A DNA stretch of 64,000 nt from Mycolicibacterium porcinum (GTDB taxonomy: Bacteria > Actinomycetota > Actinomycetes > Mycobacteriales > Mycobacteriaceae), in NCBI GenBank assembly GCA_002086835.1, contig MVIG01000001.1:310001-374000 (forward strand), given 5' to 3'. The notes under the pieces were generated by a model, which ran no database searches, was not told where the DNA came from, and was given only the letters and a program-made list of their open reading frames with translations. A program made the translations under genes and the position numbers. Shown one piece after another: positions 25,804 through 34,418 of the stretch (the first letter of the stretch is position 1; the number at the start of each line of letters is the position of its first letter).

Positions 25804-26520
25804 ATGAACCTCAAGAACGCGCGGGTCCTCGTCATCGGCGGCACTTCCGGTATCGGTCTGGGCGTCGCGGAAGCGGTGGCCGACAGAGGCGGCATCCCGA
25901 TCGTGGTGTCGCGCAGTCAATCCAACGTCGATCGAGCCTTGGCCGGACTCGGCGAGAACGGTCGCGGGACGACTGTCGACCTCCGTGACCCCACGTCGAT
26001 CAGTCATCTCGCAGAGGAGGTCGGCCAGATCGAGCATCTCGTGTTCACCGCGGGGGAGTCGCTCACAATGGTCGGCCTGGCCGATCTGACCGCCGCGGCG
26101 ATCACCGATTTCACCGGCACCCGCTTCGTCGGCCAGTTGCAGGCGGTGCGGGAGTTCGCCCCCAAGATCACCCCGGGCGGCTCGATCACGCTGACCAGTG
26201 GCACCGCGGCCGAGAAGCCCGGACTGGGAGTGCTGCCGACCGCCATCTGCGGTGCGATCAACGCGATGACCCGTGCGCTGGCCGTCGAACTCGCACCGCT
26301 GCGCGTCAATGCCGTCGCGCCCGGGCCGATCGAGACGCCGCTGTGGTCGGCGCTCGGCGAGGCCGATCGCGACGCGGTGTACGAGCAGTTCGCGAGCAAT
26401 CTCCCCGCGGGCCGGATCGGTCAGCCGACCGACACCGCATTGGCGTACGTCTATCTGATGGAACAGGAGTTCGGCACCGGGGTGGTGTTGACCGTCGACG
26501 GCGGCACAACCCTGGTGTGA
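25804..26520 (+). CDS. SDR-fold protein lacking the usual Tyr-Lys catalytic pair
   Basis: A 238-residue short-chain dehydrogenase/reductase. The nucleotide-binding motif GGTSGIGLGVAEA is intact and the C-terminal part RALAVELAPLRVNAVAPG is typical. At the active site, however, the expected YxxxK is replaced: by alignment the Tyr position is Pro and the Lys position is Cys in LPTAICGAINAM, while the upstream serine region TLTSGTAAEKPG is kept. Related SDRs next to LysR genes with altered active sites do occur. It may bind NAD(P) without classical reductase chemistry. Start at ATG 25804 is set by the first glycine motif; it diverges from LysR. Confidence 0.85.
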   Translation: MNLKNARVLVIGGTSGIGLGVAEAVADRGGIPIVVSRSQSNVDRALAGLGENGRGTTVDLRDPTSISHLAEEVGQIEHLVFTAGESLTMVGLADLTAAAITDFTGTRFVGQLQAVREFAPKITPGGSITLTSGTAAEKPGLGVLPTAICGAINAMTRALAVELAPLRVNAVAPGPIETPLWSALGEADRDAVYEQFASNLPAGRIGQPTDTALAYVYLMEQEFGTGVVLTVDGGTTLV

Positions 26521-26527
26521 CGCCCGG

Positions 26528-27379
26528 TTACGGCTTGAGCAGCGCGACGACCTTGTCCTCCAGCGCCACCGGATCGGCATCCGGGTCAGCCGTTTCGGTG
26601 TGCGGCAGGTCGCCGTCGGGATTCGCGAAGTCGCGGTAGGTCTTGTCGCCGGCCAGCGTGGCCAGCAGGTACCCGGTGAGCAGGCCGCGGACGATCTTCT
26701 GCGTGTCCTTGTCGGCACCCGGGAGTCCGATGAAGCGGGCCAGGCGACGCCCCTCGACCAGGCCGCCGGCCTGCGCCTTGCTGACCGTCCGCAGTGTCGC
26801 GCCGGCCCAGGCGCGGGCCAGTTCCACGGCGTTCGAGCGCAGCGTCATCGGGTCGCCGGGAGCGGTCAGGATCAGGCCGGGCACCTGCAGCGTCGACGCC
26901 GGTTGTTCGGCCGGCGGCTTGGTCACCGTCGGGAACAGCGACACCACGGCCTTGGGGCCCTGGGCGGAGCCTCCCATCCCCGCAGCGGCGAACACCGCGG
27001 CCGAGCCGCCGAAACCGTGCCCGACCACACCGCGCTTGCCCGGGTGGACGCTGATCTTGCCCGTCCCCAGCCGCACCCCGGTGATGATCTCGAGGGCCGC
27101 GCCCAGGTCGAACGCGAAATTGAGCACCGACGGAGCCAGGCTCGTCTCGGTGTCGGGTGCCGCCGCAACGACGCCCCACGACGCCAGGTGCTCGAGCGTG
27201 CCGGTGTAGTTCTCCGCCCGCGTCATCCATTCGTGGCCGAACACCACACCGGGCAGGTTCAGGCCGGACTCGGGCGTGTAGACGACTCCTGGCATGCCGG
27301 CGAACGCCAGGTCACCGCGCAGAACCCGATGCGGTCCGCGCCGGGACAACCCTGCGAAGAGCTTCTTTGTGCTGGCCAC
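26528..27379 (-). CDS. alpha/beta hydrolase-fold protein with altered nucleophile elbow
   Basis: A 283-residue protein of the dienelactone hydrolase/chlorophyllase-like kind, begun at GTG 27379. FGHEWMTRAENYTGTLEHLA and WGVVAAAPDTE are typical of the first strands. The elbow that normally reads GxSxG is GVVGHGFGGSAAVF, so the usual serine position is glycine; a serine three residues later could be used only if the alignment shifts. The last 90 residues include a helical extension (KIVRGLLTGYLLATLAGDK). It lies next to glmS and diverges from it. Either non-catalytic or using an unusual nucleophile. Confidence 0.75.
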   Translation of the reverse strand: MASTKKLFAGLSRRGPHRVLRGDLAFAGMPGVVYTPESGLNLPGVVFGHEWMTRAENYTGTLEHLASWGVVAAAPDTETSLAPSVLNFAFDLGAALEIITGVRLGTGKISVHPGKRGVVGHGFGGSAAVFAAAGMGGSAQGPKAVVSLFPTVTKPPAEQPASTLQVPGLILTAPGDPMTLRSNAVELARAWAGATLRTVSKAQAGGLVEGRRLARFIGLPGADKDTQKIVRGLLTGYLLATLAGDKTYRDFANPDGDLPHTETADPDADPVALEDKVVALLKP

Positions 27380-27495
27380 GCGTTGACCGTAGCGCAGGCT
27401 GCCGAATCCGCACCCGGGTGCTTTCGCGGTGATATGCGTCAAACGCTGTCGCGCGGAATCGGGCCGGCGCTCCGACTGCACTACCCTGGGACCCT

Positions 27496-29373
27496 ATGTG
27501 TGGAATCGTCGGCTACGTCGGGGCGCGCCCGGCCCGAGACATCGTGGTCGACGCGCTGCGCCGGATGGAATACCGGGGCTACGACTCCGCGGGCATCGCG
27601 CTGATCGACGGCAACGGCGGGTTGACGGTACGTCGCCGCGCGGGCCGGCTGGCCAACCTGGAGACCACCCTCGCCGAGACCGACGACGGTGTGCTGACCG
27701 GAAGCACCGGCCTCGGCCACACCCGCTGGGCCACCCACGGCCGGCCCACCGACCGCAATGCACACCCGCACCGCGACGCGGCGGGCAAGATCGCCGTCGT
27801 CCACAACGGGATCATCGAGAACTTCGCCGTCCTGCGCGCCGAACTGGAGGGCGCCGGGGTCGAGTTCGCCAGCGACACCGACTCCGAGGTGGCCGTGCAC
27901 CTGGTGGCCCGGCAGTACGCCGACGGCGACACCGCCGGAGACTTTCCCGCCTCGGTGCTGGCCGTGCTGCAGCGCCTGGAAGGCCACTTCACCCTGGTGT
28001 TCGCGAACGCCGACGATCCGGGCACGATCGTCGCCGCCCGCCGGTCCACGCCGCTCGTCGTGGGTATCGGCGAGGGCGAGATGTTCGTCGGCTCCGATGT
28101 GGCGGCTTTCATCGAGCACACCCGCAATGCCGTCGAACTCGGTCAGGACCAGGCGGTGGTGCTGACCGCCGACGGCTACCGGATCACCGACTTCTTCGGC
28201 CGGGACGATCTGGAGGCCGGCCGGGACTACCGGGAATTCCACATCGACTGGGACCTCGATGCCGCCGAAAAGGGTGGCTACGACTACTTCATGCTCAAGG
28301 AGATCGCCGAGCAGCCCGCCGCGGTCGCCGACACCTTGCTCGGGCACTTCGTCGACGGTCAGATCGTGCTCGACGAGCAGCGCCTGTCCGATCAGGAACT
28401 GCGCGAGATCGACAAGGTCTTCATCGTCGCCTGCGGCACCGCCTACCACTCGGGTCTGCTGGCCAAGTACGCCATCGAACACTGGACCCGGCTGCCCGTC
28501 GAGGTCGAGCTCGCCAGCGAGTTCCGCTACCGCGACCCCGTGCTGGACCGCAGCACCCTGGTGATCGCCATCTCGCAGTCCGGCGAGACCGCCGACACGC
28601 TCGAGGCGGTACGGCACGCCAAGACCCAGAAGGCCAAGGTGCTGGCGATCTGCAACACCAACGGCAGCCAGATCCCGCGCGAGGCCGACGCGGTGCTCTA
28701 CACCCGGGCCGGGCCGGAGATCGGTGTGGCCGCCACCAAGACGTTCCTGGCGCAGATCGCCGCGAACTATCTGGTGGGGCTGGCGCTGGCGCAGGCTCGC
28801 GGGACCAAGTACCCCGATGAGGTCGAGCGCGAGTACCACGATCTTGAGGCCATGCCTGCGTTGATCGGCCGGGTGCTGGCCGGCATCGAATCGGTGGGCC
28901 AGTTGGCGCGGCAGTTCGCGAAGTCGCCGACGGTGCTGTTCCTGGGTCGGCACGTCGGCTACCCGGTGGCGCTTGAGGGTGCACTCAAGCTCAAGGAGCT
29001 GGCCTACATGCATGCCGAGGGCTTCGCCGCCGGCGAGCTCAAGCACGGACCGATCGCGCTGATCGACGACGACCTGCCGGTGATCGTGGTGATGCCGTCT
29101 CCCAAGAACGCGCAGATGCTGCACGCCAAGCTGCTCTCCAACATCCGCGAGATCCAGGCCCGCGGCGCGGTGACCATCGTGATCGCCGAGGAGGGCGACG
29201 ACACGGTGCGGCCGTACGCCGATCACCTGATCGAGATCCCCGCGGTGTCAACGCTTTTCCAGCCGTTGTTGTCGACCGTCCCGCTGCAGGTGTTCGCCGC
29301 CGGAGTGGCCCGCGCGCGCGGGTACGACGTCGACAAACCGCGAAACCTGGCCAAGTCCGTCACCGTCGAGTAG
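27496..29373 (+). CDS. glmS: glutamine-fructose-6-phosphate aminotransferase
   Basis: A 625-residue enzyme that makes glucosamine-6-phosphate, the first step to UDP-GlcNAc for peptidoglycan and arabinogalactan linkage. Met is followed directly by the nucleophile Cys2 (MCGIVGYVG), with GHTRWATHG and the N-terminal glutaminase motifs in the first 230 residues. Two SIS domains follow: IVACGTAYHSGLLAKY and AISQSGETADTLEA, then FLGRHVGYPVALEGALKLKE and the C-terminal KPRNLAKSVTVE. The length is normal for the family. It has its own upstream region of 116 bases, and the next gene begins nine bases after its stop. Confidence 0.97.
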   Translation: MCGIVGYVGARPARDIVVDALRRMEYRGYDSAGIALIDGNGGLTVRRRAGRLANLETTLAETDDGVLTGSTGLGHTRWATHGRPTDRNAHPHRDAAGKIAVVHNGIIENFAVLRAELEGAGVEFASDTDSEVAVHLVARQYADGDTAGDFPASVLAVLQRLEGHFTLVFANADDPGTIVAARRSTPLVVGIGEGEMFVGSDVAAFIEHTRNAVELGQDQAVVLTADGYRITDFFGRDDLEAGRDYREFHIDWDLDAAEKGGYDYFMLKEIAEQPAAVADTLLGHFVDGQIVLDEQRLSDQELREIDKVFIVACGTAYHSGLLAKYAIEHWTRLPVEVELASEFRYRDPVLDRSTLVIAISQSGETADTLEAVRHAKTQKAKVLAICNTNGSQIPREADAVLYTRAGPEIGVAATKTFLAQIAANYLVGLALAQARGTKYPDEVEREYHDLEAMPALIGRVLAGIESVGQLARQFAKSPTVLFLGRHVGYPVALEGALKLKELAYMHAEGFAAGELKHGPIALIDDDLPVIVVMPSPKNAQMLHAKLLSNIREIQARGAVTIVIAEEGDDTVRPYADHLIEIPAVSTLFQPLLSTVPLQVFAAGVARARGYDVDKPRNLAKSVTVE

Positions 29374-29382
29374 TCCTCCTGG

Positions 29383-30525
29383 ATGCCCACCGCCAAGGAA
29401 CTCCGCAAGTTCTGGGATCAGCGGATCAAGGACGAGGCGACCGCGCGCGGTCTGAAGTCGGTGAGCGGCTTCGTCTATCGGGCCGACGCGGGGTACGTGG
29501 CGGTGCTGGTGCCCATTGTCGGTGTCGACCGGTTGGCTGAGTCCGTCCAGCTGACCTGGCGCGCGGAGATCAAGCCCCTGGCGCTCGATGAGATCCTGTG
29601 GGCGGCGTTCATGCCCGACCAGGACCTGGGTGGGTCCCGCAAGCGGCTCAACCTGCGCGTGACCGGGGCTTTCACCGTCTCGGGTCTGGACATCGGCGCA
29701 GGTTCGGTTCAGGCGCTGCCCACAGACGACCCGGGTGCCGTCATCGCGGAGATGCTCGACGAGTTCGACCGACTCAGTGTCGAATTCATCGCAGGCCACC
29801 CGGACATCGACGCGTATCTGGCTGCGGTGCAGGCATTGCCGGCCGCACAGGCGGGCTGGCCGCGCAACCGGTTGCGCGAGATCGTGACTCTGATCGCGGT
29901 GGGGGACCGCGACGCGGCGATCGCGGTGGCCGACGCCGAGGTGGCGGCCGGCGAGCAGGGTCCGATGTCAGGACCGCGTGGTGGTGTGTTCGAACTCCTG
30001 TCGGTCTCCTGCAAGCCACCCGAGGTGCAGGCCGAATACTGGGCCAGGAACAAGCACACGCACCGCTTGACGTTCGTTTCCGGCACGCGTGGTCCGGTCA
30101 CCATCAACCTCGCGGCCGGGCGAGAGAAGAGCGGAGCGTTCGACCGACACCTGCGCGGCTTCAACGGCCATGACAATTTCGCGCTGATCCTGACCCCGAT
30201 CGAGGACGAAGACAGTTACGTGCAGGCCGCGGGTTCGGGGCCGGACCGCATCACCGTCGAGATCCGGAAACGTGCCGAGCAGCAGTGGGGAGTCGAGTGG
30301 GTGCGCTCCGTCATCGGACGCCCGGGTTCTGACGGCGCGGCGCTCGATCATGCCATCGAGTTGCCCACCAGCATCCAGATGGTCAGTGCGGACGAGGTTT
30401 TCGAAGCGGCCGAAGCCGCCGAACTGTTCGGCCGTTACTACCGGACCGGAGCGATACCTGAGCGCTACGTGTTGCGCCCGGTCGAAGGCTGGACCGCTGA
30501 TGACACAATCGTGCGGTTGGGTTGA
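29383..30525 (+). CDS. uncharacterised 380-residue protein following glmS
   Basis: A 380-residue protein I do not recognise. It starts at ATG 29383, nine bases after glmS, so it is probably co-transcribed. The first 150 residues (KELRKFWDQRIKDEATARGL, then a beta-rich part with WRAEIKPLALDEILW) faintly resemble DUF4304-like proteins. The middle has a helical segment around residues 120-200, and the C-terminal half is charged and predicted soluble. No signal peptide, membrane segment or catalytic motif is evident. Strong GC3 and an overlap with the next gene region show it is a real coding sequence. Confidence 0.75.
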   Translation: MPTAKELRKFWDQRIKDEATARGLKSVSGFVYRADAGYVAVLVPIVGVDRLAESVQLTWRAEIKPLALDEILWAAFMPDQDLGGSRKRLNLRVTGAFTVSGLDIGAGSVQALPTDDPGAVIAEMLDEFDRLSVEFIAGHPDIDAYLAAVQALPAAQAGWPRNRLREIVTLIAVGDRDAAIAVADAEVAAGEQGPMSGPRGGVFELLSVSCKPPEVQAEYWARNKHTHRLTFVSGTRGPVTINLAAGREKSGAFDRHLRGFNGHDNFALILTPIEDEDSYVQAAGSGPDRITVEIRKRAEQQWGVEWVRSVIGRPGSDGAALDHAIELPTSIQMVSADEVFEAAEAAELFGRYYRTGAIPERYVLRPVEGWTADDTIVRLG

Positions 30526-30530
30526 CACTG

Positions 30531-31451
30531 ATGGATCTGCGGGTTCCCATGGTCAACGTCGCCGGACGCTGGGCCCGGGACGGACTGGGTTCCTTCGTCT
30601 CCGACCCGGCGTTCGAGCATTTCCTCGGCACCTACCGGGCTGGGATGGCGGCCCTGCCGCCGTTCGAATTGTTCGATGTGCCAACCTCGTTCGGGACGGT
30701 GCGGGCCTACCGATTCGCCGGGCCGAACTCAGGTGCGCCGGTGGTCCTGCTGCCGGGGCGCAACGCGTCGACGCCGATGTATCGAGCCAACCTCGAGCCG
30801 CTGCTGCAACGTCGCACGGTGTACGGCATCGACCTGCTCGGTGAGGCCGGCCTGTCGGTGCAGCACAAAGCGATTCGCGGGGGCGCGGATCAGGCTCAGT
30901 GGCTCGATGAGGCGCTGGCCGGTCTTGACCTGGATCTGGTGCATCTGTTCGGGGTGTCGATCGGCGGCTGGACTGCCGCGAACGCCGCGGTGCACCGGCC
31001 TCGGCGGATCGCGTCGCTGACCCTGCTCGATCCGGTGTTCACCTTCACCGGTATTCCGGCCAAGGCGATGCTCGCCTCGGTGGCGCTGTTCGCACCGGGT
31101 GTTCCGGAGAGCTGGCGCAGGCGGGTACACAGCTGGATAGCCGGCGGTTCCGACCTGGAGACCGCCGACCTCGAATCCGCACTGATCGATGCCGGGGCAA
31201 AGGATTTCACGCTGCGCACCCCGATGCCGGAACTGTTCAGCGATGAGGAACTGCGGAGTCTCGACGTGCCGGTGCTGGCGTTGATCGCGGGCCGCAGCGT
31301 CATGCTCGACCCGGAGCGTGCCGTCGCGCGGGCGCGAGAGCTGCTGGCGCGCGGGGAAGTCGAACTCTGGGCCGACGCTTCACATGCCATCAACGGTGAA
31401 TACCCGGAGGAGATCGCACAGCGGGCGGGCCGGTTCTGGGACGAGGTGTAG
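30531..31451 (+). CDS. alpha/beta hydrolase
   Basis: A 306-residue alpha/beta hydrolase. The oxyanion region VVLLPGRNASTPMY, the nucleophile elbow LFGVSIGGWTAAN (serine near residue 146), the acid region LALIAGRSVMLDPER and the histidine in WADASHAINGEYPEE give a full catalytic triad. The ATG at 30531 is used; a TTG at 30522 overlapping the preceding stop (TTGA) would add three residues and would make the two genes translationally coupled. It closes a three-gene run with glmS and ends 11 bases from the convergent DeoR gene. Substrate unknown. Confidence 0.85.
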   Translation: MDLRVPMVNVAGRWARDGLGSFVSDPAFEHFLGTYRAGMAALPPFELFDVPTSFGTVRAYRFAGPNSGAPVVLLPGRNASTPMYRANLEPLLQRRTVYGIDLLGEAGLSVQHKAIRGGADQAQWLDEALAGLDLDLVHLFGVSIGGWTAANAAVHRPRRIASLTLLDPVFTFTGIPAKAMLASVALFAPGVPESWRRRVHSWIAGGSDLETADLESALIDAGAKDFTLRTPMPELFSDEELRSLDVPVLALIAGRSVMLDPERAVARARELLARGEVELWADASHAINGEYPEEIAQRAGRFWDEV

Positions 31452-31462
31452 GCGCCAGGCCG

Positions 31463-32230
31463 TCAGGCGCGAATCACCGACGGCCCCAGCGCTTCATAGC
31501 GCTGCGCTTCCCCGGCGGGCAGCTCGGTGCCGGTGACGATCGCCTCGAAGTCGGCGACGTCGGCGAACCGGCAGAAACTCGTCTCGCCGAACTTGGAATG
31601 CGCGGCCACGAGTACACACCGCTGCGCGACCCGCACCGCTGTCTGCTTCACCGCTGCCACCGCGGGATCCGGTGTGGTGAGGCCGTGCTCGGCGGTGATT
31701 CCGTTGGTGCCGAGGAAGGCGATGTCGATGACCAGGCTGCTCAGCCGCTCCACCGCCCAGTGGTCGACGGTGGCCAGGGTGCGTCCGCGCATGCGCCCGC
31801 CGATCATCAGGACGGTGACGGTCTCGCTGTGCGCCAATGCTTCGGCGGCCAGCAGCGAGGATGTCACCACCGTCAGTTCCTGATCGGCGAGCTGTTCGGC
31901 GATCAGCCGTGGCGTGAAACCCTCGTCCAGGTAGACGGTTTCGGCGCCGTGCAACAGATGTGCCGCCGCGGCGGCGATGCGGTGTTTCTGGGCCAGATCC
32001 ACCTGGCTGCGGTATTCGACGGTGGATTCGAACGCGGCGGTCTCCAGAGGGATCGCGCCGCCGTGCACCCGTTTGAGCAGTCGTCTGCCGGCCAGCGACT
32101 TGAGGTCGCGGCGGATGGTCTCGGCCGCCACGTCGAGTTCTTCGGCCAGCGTCAGCACCTCGACGCGGCCCCGGCTACGCGCGAACTCCACGATGCGGCT
32201 CTGGCGGGTATCTGAATCCACGCTTGCCAT
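31463..32230 (-). CDS. DeoR family transcriptional regulator
   Basis: A 255-residue DeoR/FruR-type repressor. The N-terminal helix-turn-helix (residues about 10-60) reads RIVEFARSRGRVEVLTLAEE, then TIRRDLKSLAGRRLLKRVHGGA, the classic DeoR signature. The C-terminal sugar-phosphate sensor contains VYLDEGFTPRLIAEQL, the IGGRM glycine motif and DIAFLGTNGITAEHGLTTPD. It lies 26 bases downstream of the PTS gene and is probably co-transcribed with it. A phosphorylated polyol or ketose made by that PTS is the expected inducer. Confidence 0.92.
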   Translation of the reverse strand: MASVDSDTRQSRIVEFARSRGRVEVLTLAEELDVAAETIRRDLKSLAGRRLLKRVHGGAIPLETAAFESTVEYRSQVDLAQKHRIAAAAAHLLHGAETVYLDEGFTPRLIAEQLADQELTVVTSSLLAAEALAHSETVTVLMIGGRMRGRTLATVDHWAVERLSSLVIDIAFLGTNGITAEHGLTTPDPAVAAVKQTAVRVAQRCVLVAAHSKFGETSFCRFADVADFEAIVTGTELPAGEAQRYEALGPSVIRA

Positions 32231-32256
32231 TGTGGGGCACCCGGGTGTGGGGCCGG

Positions 32257-34224
32257 TTATTCGCTGTCGGACAGCACCGCGCGCACGTCGTCGGCGCTGG
32301 TCGCCGCCCGCAGGCGGGCCACCTCGTCCTTGTCGAGGAAGACGTGCGCGATCTTGGTCAGCAGTGCCATGTGGTCGTTGCCCAGACCGGCGATGCCGAC
32401 GACGAACTCGGCGGGCTTGCCGTTCCAGTCGATGGGTTCGGGATAGCGCACGAAGGAGATGCCCGTGCGCCGGATCGCGGTCTTGGCCTCGTTGGTGCCG
32501 TGCGGGATGGCCAGACCGTTGCCCATGTAGGTCGACACCGACTTCTCGCGCTCGTGCATGGCCTCCACGTAGGCCGGCTCGACGGCGTCCGCCGCGACCA
32601 ACAGGGCCCCGGCCTCGTCGATGGCGGAGTCCGCCGAGGTGGCGGTGCCGGCCAGCACGATCGATTCCAGCGGCAGAACGTCGTCCGCAGCGTTCTCGGG
32701 CTGTTTCTCGGCCTTCAGGTCTTCGCGCAAGCCCTCGTCCCCAGAGGAGTTCGTGTCGCGCAGCATGTCCACGATCTCGTCGTAGCGCGGTGAACTCATG
32801 AAGTCCTCGACCGAGACATGCACGGCCGAAGCGGTTTTCAGCCGGGCCCGGTCGGTCAGGTCGCGATGGGTGACCACCAGGTCGTAGGTGTCGGTGAGAT
32901 TCGCGATCGATTGGTTGGTGACGGCGATGTCGCCGAAGCCCGCGGACCGGATCTTCTTGCGCAGCACCGACGCGCCCATCGCCGATGACCCCATGCCGGC
33001 GTCACAGGCGAACACGATGCTGGACACCGGCCCTCGGGGCGCACCGACCAGAGCAGAAGCCACGCTGGACTTCTTGCCCTTGAGTGCCTCCATCTCGGCG
33101 GTGGCCGCGGCCAGATCGGGTTCGGCGTCGGCCCGGTCGGTCTTGAGCAGCAGTGAGGCCACGGCGAACGAGACGGCGGTGGCCCCGAGCACCGCCAAGG
33201 TCACGCCGAGGAAGCTGCCGCTTGCGGTCTGCGCGTAGATCGCGATGATCGAACCGGGGGCGGCCGGGGCGCGCAGGCCGGAACCGAACAGCACGTTGAT
33301 GAAGACGCCGGTCATGCCGCCGAGGATGGTGGCGGCGATCAGCTTGGGCTTCATCAGCACATACGGGAAGTAGATCTCGTGGATACCGCCGAAGAACTGG
33401 ATGATCGCGGCGCCCGGTGCCGAGGCGCGGGCGGCGCCGCGGCCGAACACCATGAACGCCAACAGGATTCCCAGGCCGGGACCGGGGTTGGTCTCGAGCA
33501 GGAACAGAATCGACTTTCCGGTCTCCAGCGCCTGGGTGGTGCCCAGCGGTGTCAGGACCCCGTGGTTGATGGCGTTGTTGAGGAACAACACCTTGGCCGG
33601 CTCGATGAGCAATGAGGTCAGGGGCAGCAGATCATGGCTGACCAGGAAGTCCACCGCGTTTCCGGCGGCCCGCGTGAACGACGACACGATCGGGCCGACA
33701 CCGAAGAACCCCAGGATGGCCAGCAGCATGCCCAGGATGCCTGCGGAGAAGTTGTCGACGAGCATCTCGAAACCGGGCCGGATCTTGCCCTCCCAGACCG
33801 CGTCGGCCTTCTTCATCGCCCAGCCGCCCAGCGGCCCCATGATCATGGCGCCCATGAACATCGGGACGTCGGCGCCGGCGACCACCCCCATCGTGGCGAT
33901 CGCGCCGACGACGGCACCGCGGTTGCCGTGGATCATCCGGCCGCCGGTGTATCCGATCAGGACAGGCAGCAGGTAGGTGATCATCGGGCCGACGATCCCC
34001 GCGCCGTCGTAACTGCCCCAGCCGCCGATCCTGGCCACCCACCCGTCGGGGTCTCTGAGTCCGGCGAAGATGGCCTGCAACCAGCCCTGCTCGATGAACA
34101 GGGCCGTGATCAGGCCCCAGGCGATAAAGGCGCCGATGTTCGGCATCACCATGTTCGACAGCGAGGTGCCCAGCTTCTGCACGTGCACCCGAACCCCGGT
34201 GCGTGGCGCTTCGACAGTGGACAT
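32257..34224 (-). CDS. PTS mannitol-type enzyme II (EIICBA fusion)
   Basis: A 655-residue membrane permease-kinase. Residues about 1-350 are the EIIC channel (SNMVMPNIGAFIAWGLITAL, GAAIIQFFGGIHEIYFPYVL). EIIB follows with its phosphocysteine in VFACDAGMGSSAMGASVLRKK (about residue 400). EIIA at the end carries the phosphohistidine in MGNGLAIPHGTNEAK (about 565). This order matches MtlA, which imports and phosphorylates mannitol or a related polyol. The ATG at 34224 has a GGAGG site eight bases upstream; longer frames have none. No EI or HPr gene is in the window. It diverges from the zinc dehydrogenase at 34419 and is followed by the DeoR gene. Confidence 0.92.
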   Translation of the reverse strand: MSTVEAPRTGVRVHVQKLGTSLSNMVMPNIGAFIAWGLITALFIEQGWLQAIFAGLRDPDGWVARIGGWGSYDGAGIVGPMITYLLPVLIGYTGGRMIHGNRGAVVGAIATMGVVAGADVPMFMGAMIMGPLGGWAMKKADAVWEGKIRPGFEMLVDNFSAGILGMLLAILGFFGVGPIVSSFTRAAGNAVDFLVSHDLLPLTSLLIEPAKVLFLNNAINHGVLTPLGTTQALETGKSILFLLETNPGPGLGILLAFMVFGRGAARASAPGAAIIQFFGGIHEIYFPYVLMKPKLIAATILGGMTGVFINVLFGSGLRAPAAPGSIIAIYAQTASGSFLGVTLAVLGATAVSFAVASLLLKTDRADAEPDLAAATAEMEALKGKKSSVASALVGAPRGPVSSIVFACDAGMGSSAMGASVLRKKIRSAGFGDIAVTNQSIANLTDTYDLVVTHRDLTDRARLKTASAVHVSVEDFMSSPRYDEIVDMLRDTNSSGDEGLREDLKAEKQPENAADDVLPLESIVLAGTATSADSAIDEAGALLVAADAVEPAYVEAMHEREKSVSTYMGNGLAIPHGTNEAKTAIRRTGISFVRYPEPIDWNGKPAEFVVGIAGLGNDHMALLTKIAHVFLDKDEVARLRAATSADDVRAVLSDSE

Positions 34225-34418
34225 CTGACGACCTCCGATCTTGCCGGCTGCTGGGTGACGCCGGTCACATGCACACCTAGTACACCGCACAAGTGGGCAC
34301 CGGTGCAAGCAATCGGGCGTAAATGGGCAGAAGAAAATGTGGTTTTATGACCGGATTGGGGTTAGGGTGCTGATACCAACGCGGTTACCGCCAGTCCCTG
34401 TGAGTCGAGAGGACCGTC
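34225..34418. promoter_or_regulatory. divergent promoter region of the polyol PTS and dehydrogenase
   Basis: This 194-base gap separates the EII gene (leftward) from the zinc dehydrogenase (rightward). Between 34290 and 34350 it is AT-richer than its surroundings and contains similar units AAGTGGGCA and AAATGGGCA about 30 bases apart, which may be half-sites for the DeoR regulator. TAGGGT at 34363-34368 is a possible -10 element for the dehydrogenase. No firm operator consensus is seen. Confidence 0.4.

Noticed and set aside
27481-29226. Long open frame opposite glmS (about 580 codons, minus strand)
   Set aside because: Antisense of a complete glmS with Cys2 and SIS motifs; low-complexity V/G/D-rich translation.
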